Assembly (NCBI GenBank): GCA_012934845.2
Contig: WNNJ02001679.1
Span: 1-64,000 of the forward strand
Direction of reading: 5' to 3'
Source of the DNA: Pomphorhynchus laevis
Lineage: Eukaryota > Acanthocephala > Palaeacanthocephala > Echinorhynchida > Pomphorhynchidae
Length of the DNA: 64,000 nt
Shown here piece after piece: positions 10,962 through 21,089 of this stretch (positions are counted from its first letter, which is position 1; every line of letters starts with the position of its first letter). The notes under the pieces were generated by a model that had not been told where the DNA came from, did no database searches, and was given only the letters and a program-made list of their open reading frames with translations. The position numbers and the translations under genes were made by a program.

Positions 10962-11228
10962 TCACTTAATTTGGTGGGATTTATAAGACTCCTGAGTAGT
11001 CTGAACATTTGTATATCCAGTCGTTCTATTGAGCTGCTTCCGCTTTTTTTCCAGTCATAACGGCGAATTTGCAGTGTCTTGACATCAAGACAGTTTTTAC
11101 TCCTTTGAAAATAAAATTTAACAAGAAAATCATAATTCCACCCTTAATAATAAGGGTGGAAACGGGAAATGTAGGTCTGGGTCAGCAGCTGATTAGACTG
11201 GACCAGGCTGATTAGTAGCGTTCTACTG

Positions 11229-12842
11229 TATCAATAATAGGAACAACACCTGTGAGGATAATTTGTGCCACAACCAGAAGAATTTTAGCTCACAGATGCA
11301 ATAATGTTAAATGATTTTATTGTTACATTTTATATTTTTGTTTTTTGTTTTTCCTTTGTTTTAAATTTTGAGTATTTTATATAAATATCAAACTTAATGC
11401 TTTTGTGTTTAAATAAACTGTTTCTAATTTTCCTGAAGATGATAGCATGAACAATCGAAATATTGTGTGTATTATGGAATTAAACTTATTTCTTCGTTGT
11501 TGTAAATTTGCAAAACATACTGACATCATAATACATTTCAGATCGACTGAATGCATTGCTGTTATCGCTGAATTTCTTCATCGAATCACGAATTAGTGAT
11601 GATTAGATATTTGTAAATGAACATTTATTGCTAAATTTTATATTCTGATTACTAACGTAATCTTGACTAAAGCGACAATTTAAAATTTTATTTAGATATG
11701 GTATTAATGACAAAATAAATCTGTCATTTGTTAATAACAAAACTGTCGATGTAATACGACAATAATCTTAACAAGTCGAATATAAATAATTAATTTTTAA
11801 GAATAAACAATGTTTTACTTTATTAGATCAATATACTTGATAGTTATATTCTACGTAAATTATCATGCATTAATTTAATCGATTTTTAGAAATCGCCAAT
11901 TATGCGCTATCATTATTAACACCTGCAGAGTCGTCTTCATCCAACCATTCCCGTAATTGTTAATTTGTTTTCATTTACAAAGCGAAAATACGTTTTGAAA
12001 TTAAATTAACTTTAACAATTAATTAATTGATCAATCAATTAATTAACTTTAATTAATTTTAACAACTTATTTTTCAAAAGTTGCTTTATATAAAGCAACT
12101 TCTGAATTATCGTTAATACGATAAAAGTAATGCTAAGAAACGTCACGTTACTTTATAAATAAATATGCTATTATTAATTTAAAATGATGATATAATTTTT
12201 AAAAACAATTCTAATTTAGAAAAAATATGTTTTTACTAAATTACACTTTTACTAAATTCATAGATTTGTTTTAGCGATATATTTATTTATAACACCAGCC
12301 CAGCAACACACAAGCATTACAAGTTAAATTGTGTTGATTACATAACGGTTATATATTACATAAGGGTTATATATATTGATTTATAAAGATTATAAATTGT
12401 TTTGGTTATTAATATTTACAAATTATACTTAAAATACTAATCTATTTAGTATAGATACGTTATTAATTTGCTCAGTAGTTTTAATAAATTCATAAGATTT
12501 AGCAATAGATTTATTGATAACAGCGACCTAGCAATACACAAGTCTTAAACGTTAATACTCGCCAAATTAAAATTGTTTACGCAAATGCATCCATTTTGTC
12601 ACCTATCATCTAAATAAATTGGAATTAAAAACCGAAATATGACTAATCAGTCAACGCATTGAAAAGAATCAGATCGTTTTCAAGTGCTAATCAGATTGTT
12701 TCAACAGTCTAATCCGATCGTTTTCAACTGCACGTTACATAAATTTTTATCATTCAATTAGTAATAAATTTTTACAACCTTTAAAACCTGGTAATCTGAA
12801 ACAAAATTATGTAAAACAAAATCAAAATAAATTTTAAAAAAT
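11229..12842. other. AT-rich spacer, right flank of the TIR element
   Basis: No supported coding exon. It contains a Penelope/LINE-end-like motif (cctgaagatgatagc followed by atcgaaat, about 11432-11462) and a perfect AT palindrome (aattaattga/tcaatcaatt) near 12019-12044. The same stretch recurs at 46593-48203. Confidence 0.5.
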
Positions 12843-14659
12843 AAAATTTAATATAATTTTTTATATACCAAAAAAATTTCTACGTCATTTATATATTAGA
12901 ACTGGTATAGTTAAAATCATTAGGTAAAAGTTAAAATCATTAAGTATTTCGAATATCTACTGTATAATGATTATATATGACGATGCAGTATAAAACTGAT
13001 GGTCAGTTAATAATTGGGAGTAAAGAATATAATAATTATTGATTATATCGATAATCAAACGAGCTTTGAGAATAAACTCTTATTGTATTTAAAACCACAG
13101 TGTAAAATGGAATAAAAACGATAAATATATTATTACAGATACCATTTATATAAATAAAATTTAAACTAGATATATGTAAATATTAACAACTCCGTGGTGT
13201 GTTTAACGATAATCTTTTCATCAGTTTATCAAATTTGTTTATCAAATAAAAGTTCAGTTCTGGATAAAATAATATAATTAGTATGATATTATTATTAATT
13301 ATTATTAACTAATAATATTATCGTATTCTTTGCGATGAGTTATTGTCAAATTTACCTGGAAAGTATTTAATATAAAAATTTGCATATAATTACAAAAGTC
13401 CGATTTTCTATAGGTATATGATGTCCAGCAAATATTAAGTCTATCGCATGATAACGTCAAAGTTATGAAAATAATTGTTTGTTGAACACCCCATATGGGA
13501 ACCGAAGTTAACCACCCCGTTTTACTTCGGTTTTCACATCGAAGATATTCAATACCAAATTGTTAAAAGCCATTATTTTATTATATCTTAAAGTGTACCG
13601 ACAAAGATATCTCTTCGCGAACACAAACGACTATTGCATTCTCTGTTACGCAATCCATTAAATTTCTTTTGCCGATTATATTTTTTCGTTTGCAAAAACA
13701 AACACCAACTATGACCAATTTTAAGATGATTAAGCTAGAGTTAAAGTTAGACAACTGATTAAATCCTTATTGTTATTTAATATTTTAAATGTTTTCAAAT
13801 AATATTTCTGGATTTGTGCCATTTTGAAAAATACAATATATAACTTCAATCATACAGAAATAATTCTTTTTATAACGAGACACAGACAGAGTCAACGGCT
13901 CAGAGTTGGAAAAGCATCTTAGGATAGTTGAAGTTTTTAATTCTTAATATTCATATTAACAAAACTTAAAAATTAAATTAAGTTTTAAAAATTAAAGATT
14001 AATATTTCCGAAAATCATAGAAAAATTTTAAAAATTTTAAAACAAATGTATCTTAAGCCACCTTTTAAAATATTAAAAATTTTCATGTAAAACATTTTTA
14101 TTTGACATAAATTCTTTGAAAATCAAAAATGCCGATGTTTTGTTCAAATTGAAAATTTTTTATAAAAATAAAAATTCTTTATTTTAAGAAGCCAATGCCA
14201 CAAATGCACATTCGGATACCGAACTTAACAACAAAGATATTACTGGAGGTAATATTATTTTTAATAAAATAACAAAATGTAGTAAATATTTTATGTTATT
14301 TAAATTTTTTTTATAATTTACAAATATTAAATTTCATTGGTTTTATGTTAAAATTTAAACGCCGACAATAAATCAAATGAATGAATCAAATAAAGTTTCA
14401 ATAAAATATTTTTATCTTGCGAAATGTGTGATAATTGTATTTTTCATTAGCGAGTACATCAGTCAATGCAGAACCGTCCCATGTTTTAGAGCCAACTCAA
14501 GCTGATCCTGATCGTAAGATTTGTTATGAATTTATTAAGCCGATTAATTATTTAATCATTTAATATTTTATTAAGTAATTAAAATGTACCAAATTTATTT
14601 TCTTTTGTCGCTCATCAAGAAACAATAATCAATGCGTGATTTTGCATCTAAAAAGACGA
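12843..14659. repeat. Leading module R, second copy within unit 1
   Basis: This repeats bases 1-1929 of the window in direct orientation, 12.84 kb downstream, and diverges right after the shared aaaagacga. It differs from the other R copies by a deletion of about 107 bp near 13164. It carries one 60-nt and one 63-nt exon of the cassette gene. R copies flank the rest of the unit like long direct repeats. They show no LTR-type ends, primer-binding site or gag-pol between them, so they look like tandem gene duplication. Confidence 0.9.
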
Positions 14660-14684
14660 TACTCTATTTTAGCGTTGCGAGCAA
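14189..14684 (+). pseudogene. Exon-cassette gene, copy 2, cut off before its transmembrane exon
   Basis: Exon a 14189-14248 and exon b 14451-14513 have the same splice sites and phase as copy 1. They are followed by a 12-nt micro-exon at 14673-14684 between a ttttag acceptor and a gtataa donor, again phase 1 on both sides. In the sister copy at 49.7-50.9 kb the next exon encodes a membrane helix. Here the unit breaks at 14969 and LINE sequence follows, so the membrane exon is missing or far away. Exon b carries one substitution (ACA to GCA). Probably a truncated gene. Confidence 0.5.
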
Positions 14685-14969
14685 GTATAATTACTTCGAT
14701 TAGGTTTTAATTAAAACATTGTGCTTTATGCTAATAAACATTTTACTCAAAACCTTTATTAATTCAGTTTTTAAATATCTAGATGTTGTCGAATGTGTTT
14801 CGCTAAAACATTCGCACTATCTTAATTGCTTATTGTATACGCTAATTGTCATCGCTATTTTCAGCAACCATTATTTATTGTTTCATATTATACACTTGCT
14901 ATTTGTAGAGCATATTTAATTTATCAATGCCATATTAGAGACATATTAGATTTATTAAAGTGCCATCTT

Positions 14970-15732
14970 CATTTCCCTTCGAGGCCTTCTCTTTCAGCAA
15001 TTTTCCCATCTCTAGAGGGGGGACAGTATGTGCCGAGGCATTGCGTTTCTTCGATTTCTGCATCACCATGTCTTGCTGTAGCAGAACCGAGGCTGATCCC
15101 AGAAACGCTGCCCAGAGGGGGCTATCATTTGCTGTATCTAAGTTAGTATAACTTTTTGTATTGTTATCTATCAAGTAAATAATGTCCGAGTTGGACATCC
15201 TGTCCGAATGCGCTGCAATGGATGCGAAGCTTTTAACAATAGGAGTGGAAGAATCAGAGTATCTTTTCTTGTAATCTTTAAAGACTCTACATCGACGGGA
15301 TCACGCGGGGTGGTCTCCTCCGCAATAAATGCAAGCTGGGGTGGCCACACACCTCTCCCCCTTAGGCATAGCGATACATGTGGACAGACCACAAACACCG
15401 CATGATTTTTCGCGTGAACAGGAGGCCCAGTGCCCCCAACTGTGGCATGAGTTGCAGTGTGGGAATGTGTAGGAGTCTTGATCCACCAGGGTGCATCGAA
15501 GGTTATACCCAAAGAAGGGGTTAGTAGTAGCCTTTGAAAGCAACTGAGCATTGTATAAATCAGCTGTGCCGAAGGCTAACGGTAGAATGTCTCCAGTCTT
15601 CGATTTTACCTCTCTGATAGCGTGTATTTTAAGGGTCTTCCGTATAAGGACCAAATCATCCTCTTCTAAATGGAGAGGGTAGTTTGAAATCTTTACTGTT
15701 GCCTGAATAGGCTTAAGTAATAAAGTTCCCAT
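14970..15732 (-). pseudogene. R1/Jockey-like LINE ORF1 fragment, minus strand
   Basis: Minus-strand frames read KPIQATVKISNYPL, FPHCNSCHSWGHWASC and IYCGGDHPA. They align with the plus-strand ORF1 at 16379-17641 (RPIQATLKINNFPP, YPHCNGCHLWGHWSSNC, SNCGGQHPAWSR). The frame shifts near 15301 and continues as a Lys-rich C-terminal part to 14970, where segmental unit 1 begins. It is a second, diverged copy of the same LINE family, head-to-head with the larger one and missing its ORF2. Confidence 0.75.
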
Positions 15733-16099
15733 GTGAGAGAGTTTTTCTTGAAAAATACTTCGTATGCTTCCATTAAGGCAGAGGAAGCAAATGCGGCTTT
15801 TACTTGATTTTCATAGGTTCTAACGGAGTTAGACTACTCTCCCAGAGTAGTCATGTACAAAATTCCGGAGAAATACTGTAAATAGTCTATGCCTTTCTAT
15901 AGGCTTTAACGCTGTGATTATAGCCAAATTTTTTTGTTTCGGTATCTGGGGGAGTTCCCCCATGTCAGAATCAGAATTAACAACAAATTTACTAACCTGC
16001 GGATCGAGTAATGACGACGAAGAAGTTACAATACCTGAATTTGCTCAAAAAACATTGAATTCTGAAGTATTTTTGTAGGAGCTTTGAAGCTCCGACCGG

Positions 16100-16371
16100 C
16101 ACAAAAAGCTGTTACTCGTACACATTTTTTTGAACGTATGTTAGATCAACAACAGCGAGCGAAATGTCCTAGCTTTTGACATTGAAAACATGGAACGTTT
16201 TTTGCGGGACAAGTTGAATTATAAGTATGTTCGGATAAACCACACATTTGACATTTCGTTGTCCTGAAGTTGCGTTTCTGCTGAGTTCGATAAGCATTTT
16301 TCACACTGTCGATTTCTAGATTCTGACTGTTAAGTGTTTGAATACACTTTGCCGCATTCTCTGCACATTCA
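16100..16371 (-). mobile_element. Ty3/gypsy-like fossil, nucleocapsid part
   Basis: Minus-strand sequence with Cys/His knuckles (KCQMCGLSEHTYNSTC, FQCQKLGHFARC) typical of Ty3/gypsy gag. It is broken and incomplete. An R1/Jockey-like LINE is inserted at its right edge, and the element appears to continue at 20262. It is older than the LINE insertion. Confidence 0.6.
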
Positions 16372-16378
16372 CAAAAAA

Positions 16379-17641
16379 ATGAAAAAGTCAAGCAGTCAAA
16401 AATTTACCACCGGTGCTTCAAACAACTTACAAAATCAAGCTAATATGGAACGGAACTCAGGTATTTCCAATGTAACATCGAATTTTCAAGCCAAAGAAAA
16501 CAAGGTTAGTCCTATTTCGTCTAATTTTTTAATCTCAAGCACGGATGGAGAACTCCCTCCTGTGCCTAAAGTGGTGAATCTGGTAATAATCAGACTTCTT
16601 CAACCATTTGAAAGGAAGAATCTTTTCAATATTTTTCTGAGAGAGTTTACAAGCTCTTATAAAAAGAGAATTCTATTTAATTCGATAAAATATTTAGATT
16701 CCGAAATCCGGGTTTCTTTCAGCTCTCCAGATCTGGCAGCATCGTACCTAGAATTTTTCGAAACACACCTAAAAGAATTTGGGTCAACTACTTACAGGCC
16801 TATTCAGGCGACTTTGAAAATTAATAATTTTCCGCCCTTCGCAACGGAGGAAGATATCATTGCTCTCACATCTGAGTTCAAAATTCATAATATTCGCCCA
16901 ATCCTGGGCAAGAAAGGCCAGGCTATACCAATAGCATTCTGTTCTACCGCAGTCGATCAGGCGGAATGTCTGGCTAAAAGCAAATGTAACCCCTTTCTGG
17001 GGTACAATCTTTCTTTCAATATCGTAGATGCTGATGACTTAACATACCCCCATTGCAATGGGTGCCACCTCTGGGGGCACTGGTCCTCGAACTGTACTAG
17101 GCCCCATACGTGTGGGGTTTGCAGCTCTTCCGAAGTCCATGAGGGGAAATGTTCTCTCCCCCCTCTGTGTTCCAATTGTGGTGGTCAGCACCCGGCCTGG
17201 TCTAGAAGATGTCCTATCTTCAAAGAATACAAATTAAGGCATTGTGGGGCACCGGTCAAACCGGCCCACTTTGCCGCTGCCAGCTTATCCAATTCAAACG
17301 GTTATGGTATGTCGGACACCGACATTTTCAAAATTGTTGACGCAAGACTACAGATATATAAAGACGAGATTCGAGCCTTAACGAACCATCTGATAGCGAA
17401 ATTCGAGGAGTCCCGTTCTCCTCCATCGACGATTCTTACCTCTTCAAAGAGAGCCCCCCGTTCTAAGAAGAGATCATCTTCTAAACAAAAGTTGGCTTCC
17501 TTGAAGTTGGCAAAGAAAGATGATATATGCTGGGAGTTGTTGGCCTCAAAGGGAGATGAAGATAATGCCGGTGGGCAAGTGTCTTCTCCTGATAGGGCTG
17601 GGAGTGAGAAGGGCAACTTTCTCTCTCCTAGTTTCTGCTAG
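16379..17641 (+). CDS. LINE ORF1 protein with three zinc knuckles
   Basis: The ATG at 16379 is the first inside the element; reading before it belongs to the gypsy host sequence. The protein is 420 aa. A low-complexity N-terminus is followed by a region with RRM-like spacing (RPIQATLKINNFPPF). From about residue 225 come CNGCHLWGHWSSNC (CX2CX4HX4C), CGVCSSSEVHEGKC and CSNCGGQHPAWSRRC. These knuckles are typical of R1, Jockey and I-type ORF1 proteins, which coat the element RNA and target it to the nucleus. The C-terminus is Ser/Lys-rich. The stop lies 34 nt before ORF2. Confidence 0.85.
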   Translation: MKKSSSQKFTTGASNNLQNQANMERNSGISNVTSNFQAKENKVSPISSNFLISSTDGELPPVPKVVNLVIIRLLQPFERKNLFNIFLREFTSSYKKRILFNSIKYLDSEIRVSFSSPDLAASYLEFFETHLKEFGSTTYRPIQATLKINNFPPFATEEDIIALTSEFKIHNIRPILGKKGQAIPIAFCSTAVDQAECLAKSKCNPFLGYNLSFNIVDADDLTYPHCNGCHLWGHWSSNCTRPHTCGVCSSSEVHEGKCSLPPLCSNCGGQHPAWSRRCPIFKEYKLRHCGAPVKPAHFAAASLSNSNGYGMSDTDIFKIVDARLQIYKDEIRALTNHLIAKFEESRSPPSTILTSSKRAPRSKKRSSSKQKLASLKLAKKDDICWELLASKGDEDNAGGQVSSPDRAGSEKGNFLSPSFC

Positions 17642-17675
17642 GAGGTAGGCATCCCACTCCAGCTGTCGTAACACA

Positions 17676-20135
17676 ATGCAAAGTAGTCAAGAGCCTTTTT
17701 CACTGAATATACTTCAGTGGAATTCGGGAGGTGCTTCTGCTCTTAGCCTTCTATCTGGTAGAGATGCGGATGTTATAGTCCTTCAGGAGACGCGGTCTAT
17801 CCGTATCCCCCAGGACATTACTCGATTTATCCCCAAGCATATTTACACCCACTTCACTCCGTACATAACCCCTCCTCACGCCTCTTCATCTCAAGGTCTT
17901 TTAACCCTAGTTAAATGCTCCTTAAGATCATCCCTTCTTTTAAACTATTCTTGTCCAGCCCTGTCTTGTTTAGCTGTTTCACTTTGTAAGAATGGTAAAC
18001 GTATCAGCCTAGCCAATATCTATATTAGGCCAGGGGAAATTCACAAAAACCGTGATCTCCTGGACCGTATCTTGGGTAGTGGCTATGACATGTTACTCGG
18101 TGACTTCAACGACAGAACTGGTCGTTGGATTAATGCAGCACTCCGCAGAGCCAGGAACGATTACCTTATTCACAAACCACCGTCCCCAACTTTTCATTGC
18201 TCAACAACTAATTCTCTCCTCGACATATTACTGCTTCATAAGATGTGGTTGTTGAAACCCATCTGTACTGAGCAGTCGCGCCAAAAACAGACCATCTCTC
18301 ATGACCTAATTCGTTGGCGGATAGAGGAAGATACGTTGCTTAGAAGGAGGTTTCACTTTGATCCCATCAGAGTGGCTTTCTTTCAGGCGGCTATCCAACA
18401 CTTCCCCAGAATTGGTAATGAGAATTTGACCGAATTTAATTCCTTCCTCTCCTCGCAAGCTACCGCGTTTCTTTCGACTACCTATAAAGGTCATATTTAC
18501 AATCCCACTCCAACAAAACTCAAGGTTTTGGCTAAAATGCTACGTCTTCCCAATGTCTCTGTTTCCGCCAGGCAGGCCATCTCGAATGAATACTGGAGCA
18601 CTAGATATAGGTTCCAGCTGAGCAGGGATAAGGCGAACATCGCTCACCTTAACCCTTCTCAGTCTTCCTTCTGGAAGATATTCAAGAAGGAGAAGTTTGT
18701 CTGTTGGAAGTATAGAGCTTTGGGTTGGATTGGTAGTATAGGCCTTGATAATGTTTTGAAGGAGTCACTATCCCTACATAATTATGGAGCCACTCAATCT
18801 CCCCAACCAATCCCGCCTTGGGGTGACTTCAGGAGCAGGGACTTATCTGTTACAGATATCCTTAACTCCTGGGGGCCACTTCCGGGCACCTCTAAATCCG
18901 TCGCTCCACTATCTTCTCGAGTCTGTCAGCTTTTGACAGCCGATCAAAGAAGAGAAGTGGCCGTCACAATGCTTTTAGCCTCACCATCCGATGTAGCCGG
19001 CATCAATATTAGTCGTAGAATTTTCTTACCAAAGCATAGTCCGGTTTCATGTCCCAAAGATCTGCGTCCCATTTCGATTCAAAACTCCCTCATCTCCATC
19101 TACGAAAAAGCGCTTGCGCGTAGAATCCGCGACCATTTAAGTAGGCGTAATTTGATCCCACCGAGTTTTCACGGGTTTGTCAAGGGACGCTCGGTTCATT
19201 CAGCAATAGGTGAAGTGCATCAGTTTTGTAGGGATAATAGCCATCAACTAGCTGTGGCTGTTTTCCTTGACTTTTCTGCTGCATTTGACCGCATTTCCAT
19301 TCCCTTTGTTATCTCCTCTCTCAGGTCACTCGGGTTGCCTGCGAGAATTGTTAACAGGGTGGAGATATTACTGTTTACCAAGAGGTTCTACTATGAAGAC
19401 GACCCTGATGCGTGTCAGTTCTACCCTATTACAGGTGTGCCCCAAGGATCCCCACTTTCTCCTATCTTATTTCTTGCTGCCTCCATTGTACTATTCAAGA
19501 ATTTTAAACGTGATCAACATCTAGTGGTATACGCTGATGATACCACGGCCCTGTTCTCTGGACGCAGGTGCAAAGATGTCGCTTCGGACATCAGCCGTTT
19601 CTTTTTAAGATTAACAGACCAGCTGACCCTATCCAATCTTATTTTAAATTCATCAAAATCGCAGGTAGTTGTCTTTCATGGCACCCCTGCGACAAAGAAA
19701 AAATTAAAGAGACTAGCACTCTCAGCTCTATCTTCTATATTGACTAATCAACCACTCCCTACCTTCACAAGTCGAGTAAAATACCTGGGGTTCACTGTTA
19801 CGGTGAACTGGTCGGCGAAAGCTGACCTGGATAGACTTAAACGTATCCTGAAGAAAGCTAGGTGGGCCCTGAAACGGGCTCAGCATCTGTCGTTGAATGG
19901 GAAAACCCAAGTGCGCCTCTGGGGTACTTGGGCTATCTCGGGATTAGTCTTCTTTTCGAGAGGACGTCCTCCAGAGCAAAGACTAAGGTTTCTCAAGCTC
20001 CTCATCTCGCGATTACCGCGCATAGTCCGCCTAGATTGGATTCTTCGGGGGGTGATAGACCCCGGGTGGTTCAGTCGAAGAGCGGCGTGTTGGATGTGCT
20101 GGAGGGCTCAGATCCCGCTGGACCTGAGGCCGTGA
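17676..20135 (+). CDS. LINE ORF2: APE endonuclease and reverse transcriptase
   Basis: 819 aa. Endonuclease: LNILQWNSGG at the start, VLQETRS, LLGDFNDRTGRW near residue 140, and SHDLIRW where the family usually has SDH, a swap that could weaken catalysis. Reverse transcriptase: FHGFVKGRSVHSAI, motif A VFLDFSAAFDRIS (about 530), motif B GVPQGSPLSPILF (about 586), motif C VVYADDTTALF (about 618), KYLGF downstream. Frame and catalytic YADD are intact. The C-terminus is short and lacks an obvious Cys/His finger. It would nick target DNA and copy the element RNA by target-primed reverse transcription. Confidence 0.9.
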   Translation: MQSSQEPFSLNILQWNSGGASALSLLSGRDADVIVLQETRSIRIPQDITRFIPKHIYTHFTPYITPPHASSSQGLLTLVKCSLRSSLLLNYSCPALSCLAVSLCKNGKRISLANIYIRPGEIHKNRDLLDRILGSGYDMLLGDFNDRTGRWINAALRRARNDYLIHKPPSPTFHCSTTNSLLDILLLHKMWLLKPICTEQSRQKQTISHDLIRWRIEEDTLLRRRFHFDPIRVAFFQAAIQHFPRIGNENLTEFNSFLSSQATAFLSTTYKGHIYNPTPTKLKVLAKMLRLPNVSVSARQAISNEYWSTRYRFQLSRDKANIAHLNPSQSSFWKIFKKEKFVCWKYRALGWIGSIGLDNVLKESLSLHNYGATQSPQPIPPWGDFRSRDLSVTDILNSWGPLPGTSKSVAPLSSRVCQLLTADQRREVAVTMLLASPSDVAGINISRRIFLPKHSPVSCPKDLRPISIQNSLISIYEKALARRIRDHLSRRNLIPPSFHGFVKGRSVHSAIGEVHQFCRDNSHQLAVAVFLDFSAAFDRISIPFVISSLRSLGLPARIVNRVEILLFTKRFYYEDDPDACQFYPITGVPQGSPLSPILFLAASIVLFKNFKRDQHLVVYADDTTALFSGRRCKDVASDISRFFLRLTDQLTLSNLILNSSKSQVVVFHGTPATKKKLKRLALSALSSILTNQPLPTFTSRVKYLGFTVTVNWSAKADLDRLKRILKKARWALKRAQHLSLNGKTQVRLWGTWAISGLVFFSRGRPPEQRLRFLKLLISRLPRIVRLDWILRGVIDPGWFSRRAACWMCWRAQIPLDLRP

Positions 20136-20261
20136 CATCATTATGAAGACTAAATGCTATTATGAATTGTCTTATTTGAACTGCATTTTTTTTTCTAATG
20201 TCTCTTTTCGTTATTTTTTTAGTGGTTGTTAGTTATTTAAGAAATTCCTTATCTTATCTTA

Positions 20262-21055
20262 TCTGCACATTCATGCATATTAACCATATTCAAAACGTCC
20301 TGTCAATCGGTATTTTTCATCTGCAAAATTTGTAATCGCAATGATACTGATTGAATGTTCAAAATGAATCCATCTCTAATTCGATCATTTGTTGGTTTCT
20401 TTTCGTTAGTTATTTTATCGTTGAAGAAATGATATTATTTTGCCTGCTTTCTAAAAAGGTGCGATGAAGTAATTGTGTTTCATCAATGTTCTCGACCAAT
20501 TTACTGAAAACATATCGAACCATTACAAGGTAATATTCTTTATGAAAATAGCCATTCAATCTTTGAATAATATCCGCAAAGTTTATACAAATCATTGACT
20601 GCCAAACTATCAGCAATCAAATTATATGTGTGCGGGCTAATCTATGTTAGCATTAGCACCTTCTTCCTTTCATCTTCAACATCATTTGCCTTGAAATGCA
20701 TTTGCAGCTGACTATAATAATTGTCTCAAGTTTGTACATCGCTGTTATAATCTCTTAATGAGGGTATTGTTCGATGACTGTGTCGTGTTCAACCACTTCC
20801 GTTATTAGCGTTTGATGATAGTGTCCACTGCCATGAATCGATGATAGTACTCTAATCCCTTTGTTGCCTGTAAACCAATTTTAATAGCTAATTTACACTA
20901 ATCTCGTTTGAGCCATCACCCTCGTCGCCAATTGTAACAGACATGTATGAAACTTGTTTTTAAACCAACGTACAACGAAAAAATTATTAAACGTTTATAT
21001 ATACTGTCTTATATGTGTACGATTGCACTGCGAATCACAGCTATCATAGGCACCG
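20262..21055 (-). mobile_element. Ty3/gypsy-like fossil, 5' gag part with LTR remnant
   Basis: Continues the minus-strand gypsy fossil on the other side of the LINE. A primer-binding-site-like stretch (ttggcgacgagggtga on the minus strand, about 20915-20932) separates LTR-like sequence on the right from gag-like sequence on the left. It is broken and old enough to have received a LINE insertion. Confidence 0.5.
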
Positions 21056-21089
21056 TTGAACTGTTGCAAACTATGCAGTGATTCGGAAT

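Larger units (their letters stand above)
5930..11074 (-). mobile_element. CR1-clade LINE, copy 1, with nested SINE cluster
   Basis: Minus-strand non-LTR element. From the 5' end at about 11074 it has ORF1 with a PHD-like zinc finger, then an APE-type endonuclease, reverse transcriptase and a C-terminal domain ending at 5935. Between RT motif B and the YADD motif it is interrupted by a SINE cluster and an AT microsatellite (6780-7838). The coding region carries several frameshifts, so it is dead as an autonomous element. The clade call rests on the PHD-type ORF1 and RT style. Confidence 0.8.
5698..11228. mobile_element. pogo/Tigger-like TIR element split by a CR1 LINE
   Basis: The left end reads CAGTAGGACTCTACTAATCA and the right end is its imperfect inverse, ending TAGTAGCGTTCTACTG. 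About 65 bp at each end are related as inverted repeats, and both ends abut TA. A CAGT start and TA flanks are usual for pogo/Tigger-type Tc1-mariner elements. Without the inserted CR1 (about 5930-11074) the element is only about 390 bp and has no transposase, so it was a non-autonomous MITE. Confidence 0.65.
1..14969. repeat. Segmental duplication unit 1 (direct copy of 35579-50440)
   Basis: From base 150 onward this stretch matches 35579-50440 almost base for base in the same orientation. The match covers exons, introns, the TIR element, the CR1 LINE with its nested SINEs, and the AT-rich spacers. The match ends abruptly after 14969, where unit 1 continues into a LINE fragment and unit 2 continues towards a transmembrane exon. 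Flanks differ by roughly 1% or less by eye, so the duplication is recent. The left edge lies outside the window. Confidence 0.93.
16372..20261 (+). mobile_element. R1/Jockey-like LINE with both ORFs open
   Basis: The element lies between two copies of tctgcacattca (16360-16371 and 20262-20273), a 12-bp target-site duplication. The 3' end carries a short TTATC tandem tail, as in several R1/Jockey/I-type LINEs. ORF1 starts 7 bp inside the left end, so the 5' UTR is nearly absent and the copy may be slightly 5' truncated. It is inserted in the opposite orientation into a gypsy-like fossil. ORF1 and ORF2 are both uninterrupted, so the insertion looks young. Confidence 0.85.

Noticed and set aside
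1-14659. R modules at 1-1929 and 12843-14659 as long terminal repeats of a giant element
   Set aside because: No TG..CA ends, primer-binding site, polypurine tract or gag-pol between them, and R contains spliced exons. Tandem gene duplication explains them better.
14719-15146. Hydrophobic plus-strand frames at 14719-14919 and 14826-15146
   Set aside because: They run across the unit boundary into antisense LINE sequence. The equivalent region at 50200-50440 does not keep the frame's end, and part is intron of the cassette gene.
20410-20616. Minus-strand 68-aa ORF as a host gene
   Set aside because: It lies inside the gypsy-like fossil between the LINE insertion and the primer-binding-site-like stretch, so it is element sequence.
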